Shown: one piece after another, positions 18,014-26,293 of the stretch
Position numbering within the stretch: position 1 is the stretch's first letter
Layout of the letters: the number at the start of each line of letters is the position of its first letter
NCBI GenBank assembly: GCA_964463985.1
Contig: CAYXEK010000021.1
Coordinates: 1 to 42,880 of the forward strand
Direction: 5' to 3'
DNA length: 42,880 nucleotides
Source of the DNA: JAXGPF01 sp964463985
GTDB lineage: Bacteria; Verrucomicrobiota; Kiritimatiellia; JAAZAB01
Made by a program: the position numbers and the translations under genes
The notes under the pieces: model-generated
Told to the model about the DNA's origin: nothing
Seen by the model: the letters and a program-made list of their open reading frames with translations, nothing else
Database searches by the model: none

Positions 18014-18220
18014 TTATTCCAGTTCGGCCTGGCAGCGCACGCAAAACCTCACGCCCGGCAAGGCTTCCCGGCGCTCCAGCGGGATTGCGGCGCCGCATTT
18101 TTCGCATTGCGCCAGGCTTTCGCCTTCCGGCAAACTGCTTTGCGCGCGTTCCACCAGGGACGACACCGTCGCGTCCTACTGGTCATGCACCGCTCCATCC
18201 TGCGCCCATCCAACAGCCAT
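18014..18220 (-). pseudogene. DksA/TraR zinc-finger protein (YbiI-like) with in-frame TAG at codon 15
   Basis: Read from the ATG at 18218-18220 (AAGGGGAAT upstream) the frame gives MAVGWAQDGAVHDQ, then TAG at 18176-18178, then 53 sense codons to TAA at 18014-18016. The whole aligns without gaps to E. coli YbiI (MASGWANDDAVNEQI...), the stop taking the place of Ile-15. The zinc finger is intact: CEKCGAAIPLERREALPGV then CVRCQAELE, four cysteines. Family members bind zinc and some act on RNA polymerase. Either a young pseudogene, a sequencing error, or a gene reinitiating at a GTG (18164-18166) that follows an AGGAC. TAG ends other genes in this window, so general readthrough is unlikely. Confidence 0.75.
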
Positions 18221-18257
18221 ATCATATTCCCCTTATCCGTTCACGGCAAGGACTGAT

Positions 18258-18449
18258 TTAGTCGCGGATTATTCCCGGATTCCCGGGGTTATGCGCTTTC
18301 CGGCGCGCAACGCCGCCGGTTGACAACCATGTTTTTGCGCCGCTGCGCACCTGCTCGATTTGCCGGATTTTTTCAGTCCATGACATTTTTTGGCGGCTTT
18401 TCTGCCAGTCGGACTGCCGTTTTAATATTTGATTTGCGTTCAGTAGCAT
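18258..18449 (-). CDS. Hypothetical small protein
   Basis: 63 residues from an ATG at 18447-18449 to TAA. The middle (DWQKSRQKMSWTEKIRQIEQ) has the look of a short amphipathic helical protein, similar in style to the small partners encoded next to nucleotidyltransferases such as the one at 19210. No Shine-Dalgarno sequence is evident. It ends 38 bases before the broken zinc-finger gene. Function unknown; it may be a remnant of a toxin-antitoxin-like pair, which is inference. Confidence 0.4.
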   Translation of the reverse strand: MLLNANQILKRQSDWQKSRQKMSWTEKIRQIEQVRSGAKTWLSTGGVARRKAHNPGNPGIIRD

Positions 18450-19057
18450 CCCACAGGATGCTCAGCCTGTAGGCTGAAGGCTGTAGACTATAGGGAAACC
18501 GCGGATTTCAAGCATCGGATCGGAAAACACAGTTCCGGTTTTTTGCCGATGTTTTTCGGGGTTTTAACCTGCAGCCTGCAGTCTAATAACCTACAGCCAT
18601 GGCGCCCCTTATGGGACCGCCAGTGACAGCGTTTTATTGCCATCCATACTAGCATTACCGGGATAAAACACAATAAAATCTATGACCGGAAGCTTGCCAA
18701 TGCGGCCGCCGACATGGGATGCAGCGTGGACGGCGTATGAATCCGGCAATTCATGAATTTTGCACGAATATTGATGTGGAAGTGATTTAAAGCAATTATA
18801 GCGTGTGCAAAATAATTTTTGCACGGTTATCTATTGTCACCCATATGTTTACACAAGCACAGTTTCCGGAAACACCAATATTTGCCCATTCGACATGCTC
18901 AGGGCTGCAGGAACAGCCGGCAGCCGGCCGCGCGCGGTGCAAAATTCAGACATCTTTACGACACGGTCCACGACCCTGGCGCAAATCTGCCGCCCGTGTT
19001 AAATCCACGAAAAACCGGCTTGTGATGCGCCACATCGTTTGCTATCATGAAATCATT
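18450..19057. other. 608-base region without a supported gene
   Basis: Holds repeated GGCTGTAG/AGGCTGAAGG-type motifs at about 18466-18492 and complementary copies at about 18568-18598, which can pair over ~130 bases. An almost perfect palindrome GTGCAAAATA/ATTTTTGCAC lies at 18805-18824. Short frames exist but none has a ribosome site or recognisable content. A candidate promoter for the next gene lies at its right end. Confidence 0.5.
19020..19048 (+). promoter_or_regulatory. Candidate promoter for the nucleotidyltransferase pair
   Basis: TTGTGA (19020-19025), 17-base spacer, TATCAT (19043-19048). The -10 ends only nine bases before the ATG at 19058 and no Shine-Dalgarno sequence is visible, so the transcript could be leaderless. 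By-eye assignment. Confidence 0.35.
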
Positions 19058-19228
19058 ATGGAACGGATTGCGAACAAATCATTATCATTCGCAGATGCTC
19101 GCAAGTGGGATATCCAACAGCAGATCAATTTGTCGCCGCGTGAACGCCTGCTCATCGCGCGAGAATTAAAGGATCGCGTATACGGGCGCGACGCCAAGGA
19201 TACACGCCAGTGCCACCGCAAAAAATAG
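19058..19228 (+). CDS. Small partner protein of a nucleotidyltransferase (putative antitoxin)
   Basis: 56 residues (MERIANKSLSFADARKWDIQ at the start), rich in charge, with a helical stretch LSPRERLLIARELKDRVYG. Its TAG stop overlaps the GTG start of the following nucleotidyltransferase by 19 bases, so the two are translationally linked. Small proteins of this kind commonly precede stand-alone nucleotidyltransferases, forming pairs that behave as toxin-antitoxin systems in related families. The antitoxin role is inferred from position and size only. Confidence 0.65.
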   Translation: MERIANKSLSFADARKWDIQQQINLSPRERLLIARELKDRVYGRDAKDTRQCHRKK

Positions 19229-19698
19229 ACGTCAAATCATTTTCGCCTGATATTCGCGCGTTTATCTGTCTATTGCAAAAGCATCAGGTTGAATACATGA
19301 TTGTGGGCGGCGAAGCTGTCATTTTTTATGGATATCCGCGCCTCACGGGCGATGTTGATTTTTTTTTCAACGCTGCCCTCGAAAATACCCATCGTTTATT
19401 TGACGCTTTAACCGAATTTTGGAGCGGCAATATACCAGGATTAACGCGGCGCGAGGAACTAGGGGAAAACGGCCTGATTTTGCAATTCGGGCGACCGCCT
19501 AACCGGATAGACCTGATTAATCGAATTGATGGAATCGAATTTCAAGAAGCATGGCCCGGGCGGGAAATTGCGGAAATGCAGTCGAAAGGCCAAACCATTT
19601 CGGTAGTTTACATCGGGCTGCAAGGTCTGATCCGCAACAAAAGCGCCTCAGCTCGCCCCAAAGATTTAGACGACCTTGATTATTTGAAAAAGAAATGA
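19210..19698 (+). CDS. Nucleotidyltransferase family protein (AbiEii/MNT-like)
   Basis: 162 residues from a GTG at 19210, with AAGGA eight bases upstream. The nucleotidyltransferase signature is visible as VGGEAVIFYGYPRLTGDVDF near residues 31-51, a glycine pair followed by D-x-D metal-binding aspartates. The C-terminal LIRNKSASARPKDLDDLDYL is typical of AbiEii- and DUF6036-like proteins. Relatives add nucleotides to tRNA or protein targets and act as toxins, or serve phage defence. It overlaps its small upstream partner and touches a downstream reading frame by four bases. Confidence 0.8.
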   Translation: MPPQKIDVKSFSPDIRAFICLLQKHQVEYMIVGGEAVIFYGYPRLTGDVDFFFNAALENTHRLFDALTEFWSGNIPGLTRREELGENGLILQFGRPPNRIDLINRIDGIEFQEAWPGREIAEMQSKGQTISVVYIGLQGLIRNKSASARPKDLDDLDYLKKK

Positions 19699-19917
19699 AC
19701 CCAAAGGCGGAAATTGAAAAAATCGCGGCGATGCCGGACCTTTTAAGCCGCGCCATGCAACTGGCCGGGCTGTTTACCCGGGTCGGCGGGGACTTTGTGG
19801 TGATTGACCGGAAGTGGACTTCCGGCTGCGCTGCCGGCATTCAATATCCTGGCTGAAACCCGCGCGCTGAAGCGAGAGGTGGCGAATGCGTTGCAAAGTC
19901 GAAAACAAACCAATTAA
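19695..19917 (+). pseudogene. Frameshifted small gene behind the nucleotidyltransferase
   Basis: ATGA overlap with the nucleotidyltransferase stop. The first frame starts MNPKAEIEKIAAMPDLLSRA and continues plausibly to DRKWTSG near 19820, then degenerates and stops at 19856. A second frame picks up at about 19823 with LPAFNILAETRALKREVANA and ends at TAA 19915-19917. The two halves look like one ~70-residue protein broken by an indel around 19815-19830, whether real or a sequencing error. Not recognised; its position suggests a third member of the nucleotidyltransferase operon. The rest of the gap to 20161 holds no gene, only a CTTGGCGTCTTGGCGTGA motif near 20122-20139. Confidence 0.5.
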
Positions 19918-20161
19918 GATCAACTGGACCTGGGAAGAATGGCAATCCACGCGTCAGGAACGCCGCGCCATCGCCAGAAGCATCGGGACTGCAAGCACGC
20001 GCCGAACACATGGTTCCGCCAACCGGCGTCTGCGCAAGGCTTTCCATGGCGCGCGCCGACCGGCTTTTTCGCCGGGTGAAAAATAACCACTGGGCGCCAT
20101 CCCCCGGATTCTTCCCTGGCGATCTTGGCGTCTTGGCGTGAGTTCATCCACCTGCCGGGAA

Positions 20162-21595
20162 TCACCGCATCTGAAACACCATGCCGGCGGGCAAGTACTC
20201 GTAACACCCCATGTCCACCCGGCGGGAAAACCGGTCAACCCGGGCATGCCCGTCCAGGTCCAGCGCCCCATGCATTTCCGGCTCGGTCCAGCCGGCATTG
20301 ACGCAGGGCGACTCGGCCTGCAGCCGGTAATTGCCATCATCAAGGCTGATAAACACCGGCTCGTTGGTGATGCAGGTGGCCGCGCCGTTGGTGGCGATGG
20401 CCGGATAGGTGCAGCAATTGGTCAGACTCAGGCCGGGATCAACGTTGAAATTCCAATTCTGCGCCAAGTTGTAATATATGATGGTGTTGCGCATCCTTAC
20501 ATTCCGCTGCAGGGATATGCCGCGGGAGGCGTTGGAAACGATCGTGCAATTGTCCACCACAGCCGTCCAGCTTGACGCAAACAGGTAAAGTGCATACTGG
20601 GTGTTACCCCGATTACGGGCGATCAGCGTGTTGATCATACGGTTTACGCCGATTGCGCCGGAACCTAAATTCGAGGCCAGGTTATCAACAATCACGCAAT
20701 TCGATATCACCCCGTTATATATTCCGCCGCCTCTGTACCCCGCCAGATTGTTGCTGATCACGCAATTTACAACCGGGTTGTTGATTGATCCGACATAAAT
20801 TCCGCCGGCGTTATTCGTAGCGTAATTGCCATGAACCCGGGAGTTTCTCACCGCCCCGGTGGAAGAATGATTTATATAAGCTCCGCCGCCATCGCTGGCC
20901 TGGTTCCAGGCTATTTCGCAGCCATCAACAATCGCTCCTTGATTGCAATGTATTCCACCGCCGTAACGTCCGGCGGTGTTGCTGATTACCTGGACGCATG
21001 CCACTATACCGTCACCCGCCCAAATTCCGCCGCCATAATAGCTTGGCACCGCATTGAACTGTACCAGGGAATTCCGGATGGCGGCATGGTTGGTCAGATA
21101 CACGCCCCCGCCGTACACCGATGCCTGGTTCCCGACTATTACGCAATTGGACAGGATGCCGCCATTCATTTCCACCCCGCCGCCTTTCTGGCTGTGGCTG
21201 CCGCCCAATCCGTTGCCGTTGGTGATCGTGAAACCGGACACCAGGGCGTTGGAGTGATTGACATACAGAACCGCGCAGTTGCCGCCGCCGTCAATGATGG
21301 TGTTGATCCGATCCTCGCCGGCCAAGGACTGGTTCCAACTGCGCAGGATAAGCGGATCGGACACGATGACATTCGCCGAGACCGTGTATAAACCCGTGGC
21401 GACCAGCACGCAGGGCCAGTTGCTGGCCGCCGCCGTGTCCACCGCCGTCTGAATGTCGTTGGCGGCCGCGCTCCAGGAATCATACGGCGGCGTATGCGCG
21501 CCGGACGGCGAGACGTAGCAAGTCTGCGCCGTCGCGCCATGCAATAACACCATGGAAAACGAAACTGCCGCCAATCTCCGCAACTTGAGCTTCAT
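20162..21595 (-). CDS. Secreted right-handed beta-helix protein (choice-of-anchor Q domain)
   Basis: 477 residues with a signal peptide (LAAVSFSMVLLHGATA) and GGGAGGACC before the ATG. From about residue 120 to 390 there are repeated rungs with GGGV/GGGI turns and SNCVI/VVNCVI strands, the pattern of parallel beta-helix proteins related to polysaccharide lyases and pectate lyases. The C-terminus, SPCVNAG, then DLDGHARVD and VDMGCYEY, is the choice-of-anchor Q domain typical of exported proteins in this bacterial group. No catalytic residues can be assigned, so it may be a lyase, a binding protein or an adhesin. It follows the DUF4838 gene by 139 bases on the same strand. Confidence 0.85.
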   Translation of the reverse strand: MKLKLRRLAAVSFSMVLLHGATAQTCYVSPSGAHTPPYDSWSAAANDIQTAVDTAAASNWPCVLVATGLYTVSANVIVSDPLILRSWNQSLAGEDRINTIIDGGGNCAVLYVNHSNALVSGFTITNGNGLGGSHSQKGGGVEMNGGILSNCVIVGNQASVYGGGVYLTNHAAIRNSLVQFNAVPSYYGGGIWAGDGIVACVQVISNTAGRYGGGIHCNQGAIVDGCEIAWNQASDGGGAYINHSSTGAVRNSRVHGNYATNNAGGIYVGSINNPVVNCVISNNLAGYRGGGIYNGVISNCVIVDNLASNLGSGAIGVNRMINTLIARNRGNTQYALYLFASSWTAVVDNCTIVSNASRGISLQRNVRMRNTIIYYNLAQNWNFNVDPGLSLTNCCTYPAIATNGAATCITNEPVFISLDDGNYRLQAESPCVNAGWTEPEMHGALDLDGHARVDRFSRRVDMGCYEYLPAGMVFQMR

Positions 21596-21699
21596 TGGTC
21601 CTCCCGGCGCGGGCGTGCGCCTGCTATGGTGGTAACAGCATTCATGTCACCGGCTATGTTTTCCCGAGATGGGCATTTTAAAATTTACGGCGCATATCA

Positions 21700-21730
21700 T
21701 GCCCGCGGCGCGCGCAAGGCTGCGCGGGCA
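21700..21730. terminator. Hairpin after the DUF4838 gene
   Basis: TGCCCGCG (21700-21707) pairs with CGCGGGCA (21723-21730), just past the DUF4838 stop and 104 bases before the beta-helix gene. No T-run follows on the minus strand, so it may slow or process the transcript rather than end it. Confidence 0.35.
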
Positions 21731-21734
21731 GTTT

Positions 21735-23813
21735 TCAGCGCAGCAATCCTGCCCGCCGGCGGCCAGCGCGGCGCGCGCCGCGGCAGCGAGTCACGCATTT
21801 GCGCAGCATTGTCCGGCTTAACGCGTCCATGGTGACAAGCCCGACCCCCGGGTGTTCATAAGTGATTGGCGCCCAATAAGCCGCCATTTTTGCGGACACC
21901 CGCTCGACTTCCCGCCACTTGCGATCCGCGGCCGGGACATCAAGCAGGTAAAGCGCGCGATAGTATTCATACATTTTCAGCAGCAGGCTCAGCGTGTCCA
22001 CGCCGTAGACCATCAGTCGGCAATCTTCGCTCAGCCTGTATTCCAGCGCGTCGTAATATCTCAAGGCGTCCGCTTCCTGCGGATTAACCGGCTTATAATA
22101 CGGGTCGGGCGGAATATTATCAACATTTCTTGCGCGTTCCCGCGCCAACAGTTTCTCAATCCTGCGGAGAGCTTCCCGCCAGTATGCGCAATCGCGGCGG
22201 CATGCTTTAATCGCCACGGCGTCCGAGTCGAAATGCAATGGTTGAATTTCCCTGTCGGGAGTCCTGCCGTCCCATCCTTTTAATCTGGAAGACAGACAGC
22301 CGGTGCAGCTAACCCACGACGATATGTTGCCGCTCCCCTTTTCAATCAAGCGGTAAACCTGCCGCATTTCTGCGGCGTACAATTCATATTTGCGCGACAA
22401 ATAATCATCTACCACATCCTGGCTGCAAGCATCAATATTCCAGGCATGCCGGGCATGCTGCAATTGGGTTAAAGCCCGCATGGCCCAATTTACATAGGGG
22501 AGATGCATATACGTGGCGCCCCGCGCGCCGCAGGCATAATAAAACCGCATGTCGGCCGGCAACAACGAAGTGAAAAGCAGCGGCAGGTTGGAAAAATTAG
22601 ACACGTTATAGTATTCGCCTGCCCATACAACCATGCCGGACGCGCGTTTCCCCCAGGCCGCCAACTCGACCCGGTAACGGTCGTTTACCCCGCATTGCCT
22701 GTCCTGAAGATTATGCCGGTAGCACCTTCTGATCGGGTAATAAATAACCATGTCCCCCGCCCGGCTGAGGTTCTCGGGAACCGGACGGCTGGGGGCTTCA
22801 AGGGTCGCCGTGCCTTCATAAGCGGCGATGTTCAACCATACCCGCCGGTTCAACCGGCCCCGGACGCGCGCCCGGTCGAGATACCTCCGCAGGAAGGAAA
22901 GCATGAACAGATTGCGGTCCGCACCATTGCCCAGCGCTGCGCATCCCTTGCAGGCGCATTGCTTCCCCCAGGAATCAAAACCCCACATGTCTATTATGTC
23001 TACATTTTCCAACTCTTTTGCAAGCAGGCGCAGCAGTTCCTTGCCGATGAATTCCAGCAGCGGCCGCTGCGAGACGCACAACTGGATTCTTTTTTTTGAC
23101 CGTTCTCCGCGCTCGTCCACCCCGTACCATTCCGGATGCGCATCCCAGATTGTTTTCCCGTCCGGCAGGCAGCGCTCCGGCGCCAGCATGCGTTGCAGTA
23201 TATGCCCGCCCTTGCGGCTGAACATCCCCAGTTTATCGGCCAGCTTGCCGCTGACGCATTTCCTGAAGTAAAAATTCAAACGGTTCCTGGCCATCCATAG
23301 CAGCATATGGTTGGAATCCTGCGATTCGCAAAATGCGTCCATCCCGCGGTACTGGAACGAAGGGATCACCGTAAAAGCGGAACGCGGCCAGTAATCCCGG
23401 CCGGGCGGCGGCGCCGATTCACCGTAAGGTCCCGGCTCCAGCCAGCGCCAGCCGCGCCGATGCAGCAATTCGTACACTCCGTTCAGCAACCCTTTGCGTC
23501 CATGCCCATCCACAATCATGCCGTCGCCTTGCGGCACCATGCTAAACCCATCGTCATCCAGGCCGGGCGCGACGCGCATTTCGATGAATCTGCCGGACCG
23601 CGGCGCCTTCCCCGCCACCGCAATATTCAGGTCCGGATCGGACTTGCTTAAATAAGTCCGCAGTTCAAGCGCGGCGAAGGCCATGGTGCACCGCTGCGCC
23701 CGGAAATAATCCCGCCGGAAATTGATTCCCTGTTCGGACAATGCCCAAACGCGCCAGCGCCGGGCGGCATCGGCATAGGGCAACACCAACGTCAGGTTGT
23801 TAGAAAGGCTCAT
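21735..23813 (-). CDS. DUF4838 domain-containing protein
   Basis: 692 residues matching the DUF4838 architecture: an N-terminal GH20-like alpha/beta domain (AALELRTYLSK, GLLNGVYELLHRRGWRWLEP) followed by a TIM-barrel-like DUF4838 domain with NVDIIDMWGFDSWGKQCACK near residues 255-275 and a long helical C-terminus. The family is widespread in polysaccharide-degrading PVC bacteria and Bacteroidota and is presumed to act on glycans; no activity is established that I can cite. No signal peptide is visible at the chosen ATG and the ribosome site is weak. The SIS protein gene lies 118 bases upstream, the beta-helix gene downstream. Confidence 0.82.
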   Translation of the reverse strand: MSLSNNLTLVLPYADAARRWRVWALSEQGINFRRDYFRAQRCTMAFAALELRTYLSKSDPDLNIAVAGKAPRSGRFIEMRVAPGLDDDGFSMVPQGDGMIVDGHGRKGLLNGVYELLHRRGWRWLEPGPYGESAPPPGRDYWPRSAFTVIPSFQYRGMDAFCESQDSNHMLLWMARNRLNFYFRKCVSGKLADKLGMFSRKGGHILQRMLAPERCLPDGKTIWDAHPEWYGVDERGERSKKRIQLCVSQRPLLEFIGKELLRLLAKELENVDIIDMWGFDSWGKQCACKGCAALGNGADRNLFMLSFLRRYLDRARVRGRLNRRVWLNIAAYEGTATLEAPSRPVPENLSRAGDMVIYYPIRRCYRHNLQDRQCGVNDRYRVELAAWGKRASGMVVWAGEYYNVSNFSNLPLLFTSLLPADMRFYYACGARGATYMHLPYVNWAMRALTQLQHARHAWNIDACSQDVVDDYLSRKYELYAAEMRQVYRLIEKGSGNISSWVSCTGCLSSRLKGWDGRTPDREIQPLHFDSDAVAIKACRRDCAYWREALRRIEKLLARERARNVDNIPPDPYYKPVNPQEADALRYYDALEYRLSEDCRLMVYGVDTLSLLLKMYEYYRALYLLDVPAADRKWREVERVSAKMAAYWAPITYEHPGVGLVTMDALSRTMLRKCVTRCRGARRAGRRRAGLLR

Positions 23814-23931
23814 GATCGCTGCATTTCGCTACCGGCGCCAGAAGGCGCGCATAATGCATGCCGCCGGCGGATTGCCGGCGCAATATATTTTCCACGCGTT
23901 ATTGCGGCAGATATCTGTTTTGCCTCTGTGA

Positions 23932-24720
23932 TTACCAGACCGGATATAAATGGTGGATGCGGTGGCGGTACTTGTCGTGGATTGGCTTGTTATGCTCATC
24001 GCATCCGGGAATGTTGTTGCTGAGCCAGATTTCCGGCTGCCCGCCCTTGGTTTTGATCAGCCGGATCGTTTCCGCCATCAGGCAATTCAGCACAAAACAG
24101 GTCAAAGTCGTGGCCGAAGGCGCGAATCGTTCTTTCAGCCCTTTCAACTCCAGGAGCGCATCGGGATACGGCACGTGATTGTCAATGGCTATTTCGGCAT
24201 AATCGTTGATGTTGCGCTTGCTGGGGTGCCGCCACTTGAAGTTTTTCGGAATGCGCCGCGCAAACTTGTGGGCATTGACGGTGATTAAATGCACTCCGCG
24301 TTTTTTTGCTTCAATCGCCACATCCACCGAAATGGTGTTCAAGCCGTAAAAATTCACCAGGATGAGCACGTCATCTTTGTTCACATCGTAAAAATTCAGG
24401 ATATACGGCGCCAGGCCGGTAATCCGCGCGGTTGTCGGGCAGGCCGAAACGATATTGGTGCCGGCGGGAAACATGGCGTTAACCTGCGCCAGCCCGCCGG
24501 CCCGCCAGAAAACCTCCATGGCGGCGATGGCCGAATGCCCGCCGGCGCCGAATATGTTAATCAACCTTCCTTCCACGACCTTGTCCGACAATAATTCCGC
24601 GGCGCGCTGTATTTTCCCGTTTTCCCTGGCGGCAATGGTTTCCAGCAAAGCGCATATTTTCCCGGTATATTGTTTTGTCAAGCTGTGCATCATTATTTCT
24701 TTCGTTGTTTGTTTTTCCAT
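23932..24720 (-). CDS. SIS domain sugar isomerase-like protein
   Basis: 262 residues from the ATG at 24718-24720; alternative starts at 24693 and 24690 are possible. A sugar-isomerase (SIS) fold is indicated by GRLINIFGAGGHSAIAAMEV near residue 50, the DDVLILVNFYGLN strand-turn and AKKRGVHLITVNAHKFAR. Relatives (SIS domain, UPF0309-like) bind phosphosugars and isomerise or sense them. It is divergent from the PocR/AraC regulator, 340 bases apart, and heads a run with the DUF4838 and beta-helix genes, which the regulator may control. Confidence 0.82.
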   Translation of the reverse strand: MEKQTTKEIMMHSLTKQYTGKICALLETIAARENGKIQRAAELLSDKVVEGRLINIFGAGGHSAIAAMEVFWRAGGLAQVNAMFPAGTNIVSACPTTARITGLAPYILNFYDVNKDDVLILVNFYGLNTISVDVAIEAKKRGVHLITVNAHKFARRIPKNFKWRHPSKRNINDYAEIAIDNHVPYPDALLELKGLKERFAPSATTLTCFVLNCLMAETIRLIKTKGGQPEIWLSNNIPGCDEHNKPIHDKYRHRIHHLYPVW

Positions 24721-25022
24721 CAACGGTTTGTGCCGGCAAGGCCGCCAGTCCGGCCGGCAAAGCGTCATCCGCCAGATATACGGCTTCTATTCCTTTTGAA
24801 ATTGCATTTTCGCCGCCGCCGCGGCCGCGGCAATTTTAAATTTTAACTTATGCCTCCTGTTTTGCAGCGCCAACCATGCTTCCGGGAGGACCCTGCTTGA
24901 CTTCAAAGCCGCTGCTGCGGCCGGCAAGCTTCCATGCAAGCGCAAGTATTACTGGTTACAATTTATACCCCGGCGGTTGGCTTAACAAAATGATTGATCA
25001 TGCCATTATTTTACATTATCCT

Positions 25023-25034
25023 GCTGTTAACAGC
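25023..25034. promoter_or_regulatory. 12-bp palindrome before the AraC gene, possible operator
   Basis: GCTGTTAACAGC is a perfect palindrome ending 26 bases before the AraC start codon, in the 340-base divergent gap 24721-25060. The gap holds no gene; the rest is AT-rich sequence expected to carry both promoters, but no convincing hexamer pair was found. Confidence 0.4.
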
Positions 25035-25060
25035 ATAATTCTTGACTGACAAAAAAAGCC

Positions 25061-25936
25061 ATGGAAAAACAATCACGCCTACGGCCAACCGTCTCGCGGG
25101 TGGAGCAATGCCTGCTGGATGCCGAAAACCTGCTGGGGATGCAGATCACCCTGCATGATGTCGCCGAGATATTTCATGACCAGGAAGGCAATTCCCTGCT
25201 CGGAGCGCGCCGGCATTCGCACCGGCGGTTTGCCGTCTGCCAAAACAGCCCGCGCCAATCCTGCATCATGCATTGCAAGGACAGCGTAGGACGCCGCGCG
25301 GCGGCGGCCCGGGCGCCTTTCACGCACAATTGCCGGCAGGGCCTGCGTGAAATTGTGCTGCCGATTAAAACGCCCGAAGGAATCTTGCTGGCCGTGATGT
25401 TTGCCGGATTCTGGCGCGCCAGACAAGCGCCCAGGTCTTTTGATAGTTACTGTCTGGCGGCATGGCGGCGCCTGCCGGAATGGAATCGCCAAAAAGCGGA
25501 CCGGGTTCGCCGGTTGCTGCAAATGCTGGTGCCGGGATTGCTCGCGGAAACCGGGCATCAGTTCGACACCCCTACCAAGCCCGCCACCCGCAAAGCCGCC
25601 GTGCTGCAGTTCATCAAAATCAATGCCTCCCGCCCGATCCGGCTGGCCGACCTGGCGCGCGCGCTGGCAATTTCCGCCTCGCGCGCCAGCCACCTGGTAA
25701 CGGAGATTTTCGGGCATTCCTTTCAATCCCTGCTGATGCGCGAGCGCATGGCGCGCGCCCGGCTGTTGCTGGCGTACACGGATTATTCAGCCAAGGAAAT
25801 CGCCCATCTGTCCGGTATGCCGAATGAATATTATTTCAGCCGGATGTTCCACCGCCTTGCCGGCATGCCGCCGATGAAATACCGGCGCAGCCAGCAGGGA
25901 TCGGCAAAATTGCGGAACCGCAGCGGCGATTTTTAG
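25061..25936 (+). CDS. AraC-family regulator with PocR-like sensor domain
   Basis: 291 residues, ended by TAG. Residues ~10-165 resemble the PocR sensory domain, including the conserved Cys/His pattern SCIMHCKDSVGRR, HNCRQGLREIVLPI and VMFAGFWR. Residues ~185-280 are a double helix-turn-helix AraC domain (IRLADLARALAISASRASHL, YSAKEIAHLSGMPNEYYFSR). PocR-type domains are thought to bind small hydrocarbon or sugar-derived ligands. Position suggests control of the divergent SIS-DUF4838-beta-helix genes; the palindrome at 25023-25034 is a candidate site for autoregulation. Confidence 0.88.
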   Translation: MEKQSRLRPTVSRVEQCLLDAENLLGMQITLHDVAEIFHDQEGNSLLGARRHSHRRFAVCQNSPRQSCIMHCKDSVGRRAAAARAPFTHNCRQGLREIVLPIKTPEGILLAVMFAGFWRARQAPRSFDSYCLAAWRRLPEWNRQKADRVRRLLQMLVPGLLAETGHQFDTPTKPATRKAAVLQFIKINASRPIRLADLARALAISASRASHLVTEIFGHSFQSLLMRERMARARLLLAYTDYSAKEIAHLSGMPNEYYFSRMFHRLAGMPPMKYRRSQQGSAKLRNRSGDF

Positions 25937-26055
25937 AACACTGAACGCCGAATCCTGAACACTGCTTTCAATTGAAAACGCCTCATCCTCATCCAAAAGC
26001 ACGGGCGGAAACGGATTGCGCCGCCGGCTCATCTGTAGTAAACCTGAATCCGTGA

Positions 26056-26153
26056 TGAGGCCCGGATGCCGCAGATGCGCGGCGCGAAGGATGACGCTGT
26101 ATTCATATACCGCGAATCCTTCGCAACAAAGCAGATGCGACATCCCGGCCTCA
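26056..26153. repeat. 98-bp nested inverted repeat between the two AraC genes
   Basis: Arms of 23 bases (26056-26078 and 26131-26153, four mismatches, outer part TGAGGCCCGGATG) enclose a perfect 9-bp stem GCGAAGGAT/ATCCTTCGC (26084-26092, 26116-26124). The pattern recalls the small palindromic elements elsewhere in the window. The rest of the gap 25937-26293 is AT-rich with TATAAT at about 26240; no gene. Confidence 0.55.
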
Positions 26154-26293
26154 CCCGGAGGGCGCTCTTTTCTTCAATAAAACGGGTTGTAATTTTTGTG
26201 ACTATTTAACAAATCGTAAATGGTTGCTTCTCACATCATTATATAATAAAAACAAAATCCCGTCACGGATTCAGGGTAAAGTAAAAATCCGGT

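Noticed and set aside
18176..18178. Genome-wide TAG reassignment as an explanation for the interrupted zinc-finger gene
   Set aside because: TAG terminates the AraC gene (25934-25936), the ParE-type toxin (38823-38825) and the small partner gene (19226-19228) at the expected protein ends.
18609..18824. A 71-codon frame on the - strand in the 18.5-19.0 kb gap
   Set aside because: The last part looks mildly protein-like (GNASMDGNKTLSLAVP), but there is no ribosome site, no recognised family, and the frame starts inside a palindrome.
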